64,000 bases of DNA from positions 6,925,097 to 6,989,096 of the forward strand of contig CM035355.1 in assembly GCA_020137815.1 (NCBI GenBank), read 5' to 3'. Under the pieces are notes generated by a model. The model searched no databases. It worked only from the letters and a program-made list of their open reading frames with translations, and was not told the DNA's origin. This document shows, piece by piece, positions 58,501 to 64,000 of the stretch. Made by a program: the position numbers and the translations under genes. The DNA comes from Hormiphora californensis (Eukaryota > Ctenophora > Tentaculata > Cydippida > Pleurobrachiidae). Each line of letters opens with the position of its first letter. The stretch's first letter is position 1.

Positions 58501-59865
58501 ATATAAATCACCCCCCCAGCTCCCGCATTTTTTTCCCCCCATTCTTTTGGGCCCTTTGTTTTTGTGTGTGTGAGAGGTAATCCTTCGCTCACTCAGCGTG
58601 GGTACAGATCTTGATCTGGTGCACAATGTTAGACGTGCCCCCTCTCTCTCTTTCCTCGCCTCTTGGACCATGAATAATAGATGTGGAGGGTGCGTGTATG
58701 GAGAGGGAGGGAGAAAAAGAGAATGGGAGATGAAAAAAGAAAAAGGAGGGGGAAGAAAAAGGGGAAGAGAGGGGAGGGGTTGAGGGGAAAGAAAATTTCC
58801 CTTAAATCAAAGGGGCCCCTTGCCCTTCCGGTCCCTAAAAATTGTGTAGCCAGTGGCCCCTTCTCTGTGAGGGGGGTCCCCCAAGGGACCGGAAGGGGCC
58901 CCGGAACGCAGAAATGTTTAAAAACGGCTTGATTAACCCTGCGATAGAGAGGCGGGGAGAGGGGAAAAGGGAGAGGGGAGAGAGAGAGGAACTGCGACAG
59001 AGGCCACTGCCGAGGGCCGCCCCCCCCCTTTCCCCCCCCCCCCCCTTTTTTCCCCCCCTTTTTTCCCTAGCTCACCCCCCGGGGGGGGCCCTTCTCCCCC
59101 CTGGGTTTTTAAAATTTTTTTCGAGATCACGTGAAAATCAAATTGAGACTAGGGGCATGTCACGTGATCAGGGTCCACCCTCACAAAAGATTTGGTTACC
59201 CCCCCTTTCTTCAAAAAACACCATATTTTTAAATTTAATTTGCTACTATTTACGGGTTATTTAATTTGCTCACCCCTTTGGTTCCATCTTTTCCCCCTTT
59301 ATTCTCCCCTCCCCCGGGGTCACCCCTCTTCCTACCCCAAACAGGCACGTGCCTAGGTAACGCCCGCCTTTGGGCCCCCGCCCCTTTGGCAAATCACAGT
59401 GCTCTGGGGGAAGGCTAAAATATTTACTCAGGAAAAAAACCCCCTTCTCAACCCCTTTCCCTCTCTCTCTCTTTTACCCCTCTATTTTATTTTTTTACTT
59501 TTTTTTCTCTTTTTTTTATTTTTCCCCCAAATTCTTTTTTTGTTTTTTTTTGAGAGGAGAGAAAAAAAACCCTTTTTCCTTTTCCCGCCCTTTTCATGGG
59601 AAAACTTACTACCCCTCCCTCCCCCTTTATTTAGCAGGGCTTGCCTGCACAAATTTCAAACCGGAGGGAAAAACAAAAAGCCTGACAACTCAGCGGTGCC
59701 AAAATTTTTCAGGTTAGCCCCCCCTTACCCTTTTTGGATCCCCCCCGGGTCGAGTTTTTCCCCGGGGAAAAACCCCCCGCCCCCAATACCCCCAGGAAAA
59801 TCCCCCTTTGGAAGGCTCATAAAAATGGTCGCACAGTTTTCTGCAATCGATCCCCCTTTTCTCAG
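58501..59865. other. low-confidence sequence with inflated homopolymers
   Basis: Almost every mononucleotide run is stretched (poly-C, G and T blocks of 6-12), and no frame stays coherent. Upstream exons of the homeobox gene may be hidden here. Confidence 0.6.
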
Positions 59866-60512
59866 AAAAAGATTTTTTCCGTTTCCCCAAACCCAAAGAA
59901 CAACAAAAACAGCCCCTAAAACCCACCCCAGTAGTCGAACAACAACAACAACAAGTGATAACCCCAGCAACCACAACAGCAGCACTGGGGGCAGACACAA
60001 ACGCTCTTCTGAGGACGCTGAACCAGAGTCTACTCCTCCAGGATATCAATACCAGTCTGGCTCTCCAGTTGGCGAATGGGAATGGTGGAGCCCCTGCCAC
60101 TAAGATCGTACCAGCCCCCGTCACGACAGCCGCCCTGTTTACCCCCGAGCATCAAACCATGGAACAGGCCATGAAATCCAACCTATTTGTGATGGAGAAC
60201 AAGGGTAGTAACTTCATACCAATCAGAGATTTCAAGAAACCAGGCCCAAAGTACACCAGAAAGAACTTCTCGCCGGACCAGATTGAAGGATTGGAGGCAG
60301 CCTTTTCCGAGCACAGATTTGTGAAGAAAGACCTGCGGAGAGAGCTAGCGAGGAAGTTGAACCTGAGTGAGAGGAGCATCTCCTACTGGTTTCAAAACAA
60401 GAGAGCCCGGAGCAAGCCGCCAATAACGATGAGTAGCGAAGCGGCAAGGTCAGCTACGTCCCACAAAGATGGGGATTCTTCACCTCTTGGATCCTTCCCC
60501 CTAGCAACGTGA
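59866..60512 (+). CDS. homeodomain transcription factor, 3' exon
   Basis: An exon opening after a TTTTCTCAG acceptor at about 59866 runs to a stop at 60512. It encodes a Gln/Pro/Thr/Ala-rich region (KPTPVVEQQQQQVITPATTT), then a homeodomain near residues 125-185: GPKYTRKNFSPDQIEGLEAA, then LARKLNLSERSISYWFQNKR, then ARSKPP. The invariant helix-3 residues Trp48, Phe49, Asn51 and Arg53 are present, with Gln at 50. Position 47, usually Ile or Val, is Tyr. A 29-residue Ser-rich tail follows. No paired box, LIM or POU domain is visible in this exon, and 5' exons are missing in poor sequence. It is a DNA-binding nuclear regulator; the class cannot be set by eye. Confidence 0.85.
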
Positions 60513-61203
60513 GGAGCGCCCGGTGCGCTGCAATATCGGAACAATCAGAGTGAGAGAGAGAGACAGGCTAGGGAAGTTGTGAGTTATTTTTATGCGAAAT
60601 GTACCTGCTGACACATTATATATGATTGCTATATATATTGAACAACCGATATTATGCGTTTCTTAATTTGTCCGTTCGTTCTCTGCGAGCTCTTTCAATG
60701 TCCCCTCGACCTAATCAAACGCTCCGTGGACCGAGAGAGGGAGCTGAGAGGGAGAGATCAGAGAGAGAGAGAGAGATAAAGAAATAAAGGGAGAGAGATA
60801 AAGAAAGATAGAGAGAGAAGGCCATCTCACACAGTTGTGGTAATGCAATGAGAGGAAAATCTAGTCAAACAAATGATGAGAGTGCGTTGCCGTGGTAACA
60901 GGGGGCCCATATCATTCATCTCTCACTCACCCCTTTTCAAATCGAATGCCGTACACTCCCCATTTATATTTCTCAGTCCAGACACCCCCCCCCCCCTTTC
61001 ACATATAGATTGTGTACAAGGTCTCACCCCCTAGCTCGCTCTATGGTTTGACAATTTCCTGGTCAGGAGACACGTGTGATCACGTGACAGCTGGTCCCCC
61101 TCTGTTACCCCGGGTGATATGCCTCCCATTGGGCGGGGGACAATGGTCCATTGACAGCGCGGGGTACCCCGCCTTCCTGAATGGTGTGGTGAGAGAGAGA
61201 GAG

Positions 61204-61242
<39 letters not shown>

Positions 61243-64000
61243 GAGAGAGGAGGGAAGGAAGATAGAGAGAGAGGGAATGCGAAGAAATGTTAAAAACCAC
61301 GTCAAGGGTTGATCAAATGTGGTGGGGAAATGAGACGCGGTGAATGATCAAAAGCTTTCAAAAAGAGAAGAAAAGAGGGAGAGAAGCAGAATGTTGAAGA
61401 CTTGAATCCTTTTCAATTTACCCACTGCTCTTTCAATGAAAACACTTACAAGAGGTGAGGAGGGGGAAGAGATCATGATTTCGTAAGAGAAAGAGAGGGA
61501 TGCGAAGTGAGAGGGATCGTTTGTTTAGATGGTTCGAGCTTGGATTTGAGTATACATCTTTAGTTGGGGTAGAGGGAGGGAAATTTGAGAAAGGGGGTTT
61601 TTTGGATGGGGATTAGAAACTTATATTGATCAGAGGAGTGGGTAACATTTGGAACTAATCGTATAAGTATACTTTCATCCACTCCCACTTTCTTCTATAC
61701 CCCCCCTCACCTACTTTCTTTTACAGGGGTATTATTCACTAAAGTACCCATGACTGTTGGTGAGCTAACTTGCGACACAATTTTAACGTGTAGCTTACTC
61801 TTCCGCATATATAATAGCAGTCACGTTCTAGTAAAACTGAAATTGATCTCATCTGATCTAGACTTGGATATTAAAACTGAAATTGCTGCTCGAGGCATTA
61901 ATAACCGAACTTGGAAGTGCTGATGATCATCAATCATGTTGGAGCATTGGAGCGAGAAAAGCGGTCAGAGCATTGGCCTGAAAGTGATGATCGGTTAATG
62001 CCGGGTTTACTATTTGGTACGGTTTTGGTTCACATGGGGTTTTTAAGAATTGTAGTCTGTGAACTATCCCTATTAGCAGTATGATAACTACTTCCTGTGT
62101 GGCTAGGTCTAGCTAGACATTGACTAGCTACGCTTAACCTAGAGATCCTGAGAAACTTGCTGTGAATGGCTCGAGTTATCCTAGCCCTCAGTTGTTGGCG
62201 CTAGTAGCTATCAGCATACAGTAGAATTTAGTAATCGGTATGGTAATGGGTTTGTTTTGAGAGTTCCGTTGGATATTAGCAGGACCACCAGACGAGCAGT
62301 GAGTTGGAGTGCACGACACCATATCCAGCAATTTGAGGCCAATTAGGTATCATGTCAATATGTCATTGTAAAAAAGTGAAGTTTTGAGTGAAGTTTTGAG
62401 CGACGATAGAGAGAAAGACTTGGAGGCCGTGAGACCAAGATACCTGGGTAACACCATACCTGGGTGCAGATTATAATAGGACCACCGTTCACTGCGCTGT
62501 GTCGAAAAGTAGAGCACGAAATTCTTTTCTATCGATAATAAAAGCTCTATCATGGAGAAGAAAAAACCTCTATCATCCTTGGAGCGTTTGACACGATATA
62601 TGCTTTGCTTGTCTAACAAAAGACTGCCCTCTCCGAACAGTCGACAATGCAGCAGTATAACAATGCTTTAGATACTTATTCAGAATCGCAGCACATACAA
62701 ACCACCATCATTCGATCGATCTGCCCATAAATCCACAAATTTCGTCTGATAAAGTTGAGCAGTACTAAAATCCCCCAATCCACTTCCCCCAATTTTAAAA
62801 TAAATAAATATAACCATAGAACCTTTTCCACCCACTAATCAGTGAGAATCTCACTGAGATTATCGCAGTCACTGCAACTAAGATGTCTGGTTGAGTGATT
62901 GTATTCGGTCCTTCAATACCGACTGAATACAATCACTCAACCAACAGTCATCTCACAACAAAACACCTTATTCAACAGACACCCCAACAATACACCGCCA
63001 ACTATGAATTGAAGTACCTGGTGCGGTTGCAGTAGTCAGATTATGGTATGTTTGTCCAGTATCATAGTAGTTTCCTGTCTTGGCCAATTTAGCTTAAATC
63101 AACTGAAAAATGGGTGATGTTGAAAAGACGTGAGCCGGGGTTCCTGGCCCAGGAAACGGAATTATGCATTCTGTGAGAGGCGGTAGAACACACGAGAATA
63201 CGTTCGCGCGAGCTTTATAGCCCGGTCGTACTCGCGCGCTACAAACATGTTCAATTAAAATTTTAGGGGCAGTGTCTGGGAAGCTCGACACAGGCAATTT
63301 GGTGACCAAATTTTGGTCACTTTTTGTTCAAAATCAAATAGTAATTTGGGAGATCTTGGAAATCAAATTTTGATTTTTCTATAATCAAATATAAATAAAA
63401 ATAGCCTGCAACGAAAGTAAAGGTTGTCATCTACCTTCATATCCGATAGCTCCAGGTCCAAAACAACTACCAGTGCACCACAGGATTTCTGATGGAGTGA
63501 TATGTGTTAGTTGAGAAAACTTTAGTGGGGTAGAAAAGAGAAATGGTGAAGGATTCAAGTTTCAACTCACCTGATGATGAAGTCAACTATTAGCAACTTT
63601 CAATATTCCCATCTCCTTCGTTCCTTGACAGAAGCTTTCGAGAATGTTTCACGTCATCCTCTCTTCTTCGACTCATCAATTCCTTCTTTCAAAAATAGAG
63701 GGTGCATTAAAGTTCATACAATTCAATGGAGATAGAACGGTGCACCTCGACATACCCTGTAAAAATCCTTCCGCGAGTAGTCCGGTATTGCCTTGTTCGA
63801 CGCCCCACGCCCAAAACAAGTCCGGTAAGTCGGATTTTTTTGAAGTTTTCACCCCAAACTCTTATAATAGTGTCATGTTTTACTTTTTGACGCGTACAAC
63901 ACACTTTAACATGTGATAGACGCACAAAAAAACGAGCCCACGAGAAGGGGGGGGGGACAACTTTTAAAAAATCTGACTTTAAATCGAGGCTTGACTGAAA
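60513..64000. other. 3' flank of the homeobox gene and further intergenic DNA
   Basis: Contains GA-rich tracts (60755-60830, 61190-61245), an X-box-like word GTTGCCGTGGTAAC at 60886-60899, a strong hairpin at about 62891-62943 (GGTTGAGTGATTGTATTC and reverse) and palindromic GTGACCAAATTTTGGTCAC at 63302-63320. A possible minus-strand exon (63487-63436, CTGSCFGPGAIGYE) has splice-like ends but no linked partners. Confidence 0.4.

Noticed and set aside
63436-63487. Short minus-strand exon-like segment (CTGSCFGPGAIGYE)
   Set aside because: Splice-like ends but only 52 bp, and no linked exon found. Could be chance.

Overview
Eukaryotic nuclear DNA from an invertebrate animal. Genes are split by short GT-AG introns (mostly 60-400 bp), and the products are typical metazoan ones: a Notum-type esterase, a Rho-like GTPase, a class A GPCR, a homeodomain protein, an SLC7 carrier and an Ig/Kazal/VWD secreted protein. 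Penelope-like elements, a LINE whose tail resembles elements I know from corals and sponges, and many small TIR elements suggest a marine, possibly early-branching animal. The species cannot be fixed from sequence alone. All exon joins below were made by hand from splice sites and reading-phase continuity.

Layout. 1-945 (-): 5' part of an EDEM-type GH47 mannosidase-like gene with five +1 frame breaks. 2580-8032: a transposon nest of two head-to-head Penelope-like fragments, one split by a 3.4 kb hAT-like TIR element that is itself split by a poly(A)-tailed LINE. 9454-10242: fold-back element. 10294-11431 (+): PTPMT1-like phosphatase. 12149-14265 (-): class A GPCR. 14.6-17.1 kb: CT/GA-rich DNA. 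18509-21975 (-): secreted Ig-Kazal-Ig-VWD-like protein with a 1.2 kb mariner-type element in an intron. 22345-32096 (-): very long coiled-coil protein. 33921-34302: second LINE remnant. 34486-35846: TIR element. 36357-39262 (-): SLC7 amino-acid transporter. 40586-41644 (-): Rho-like GTPase with an N-terminal 14-residue repeat. 42731-49840 (+), probably continuing to 54388: a gene joining a secreted Notum/pectinacetylesterase domain, a transmembrane helix and an ABCG half-transporter. 50027-52813 (-): multi-pass membrane protein lying inside the gap of that gene. 55060-56577 (+): C-terminal part of an unrecognised protein. 59866-60512 (+): homeobox exon.

The standout is the Notum-ABCG fusion. 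Nineteen consecutive exon joins keep reading phase, and the topology is coherent: signal peptide, luminal esterase, one membrane span, cytosolic ATPase, then membrane helices. The main caveat is a 320 bp (GTTT)n tract in the intron joining the two halves, where an assembly could be chimeric. Consensus quality also varies: 53.1-53.6, 54.6-54.7 and 58.5-59.9 kb show inflated homopolymers, and isolated frame breaks occur in the EDEM, coiled-coil and 7TM genes, while the SLC7, GPCR, Ig and Notum-ABCG genes show none.
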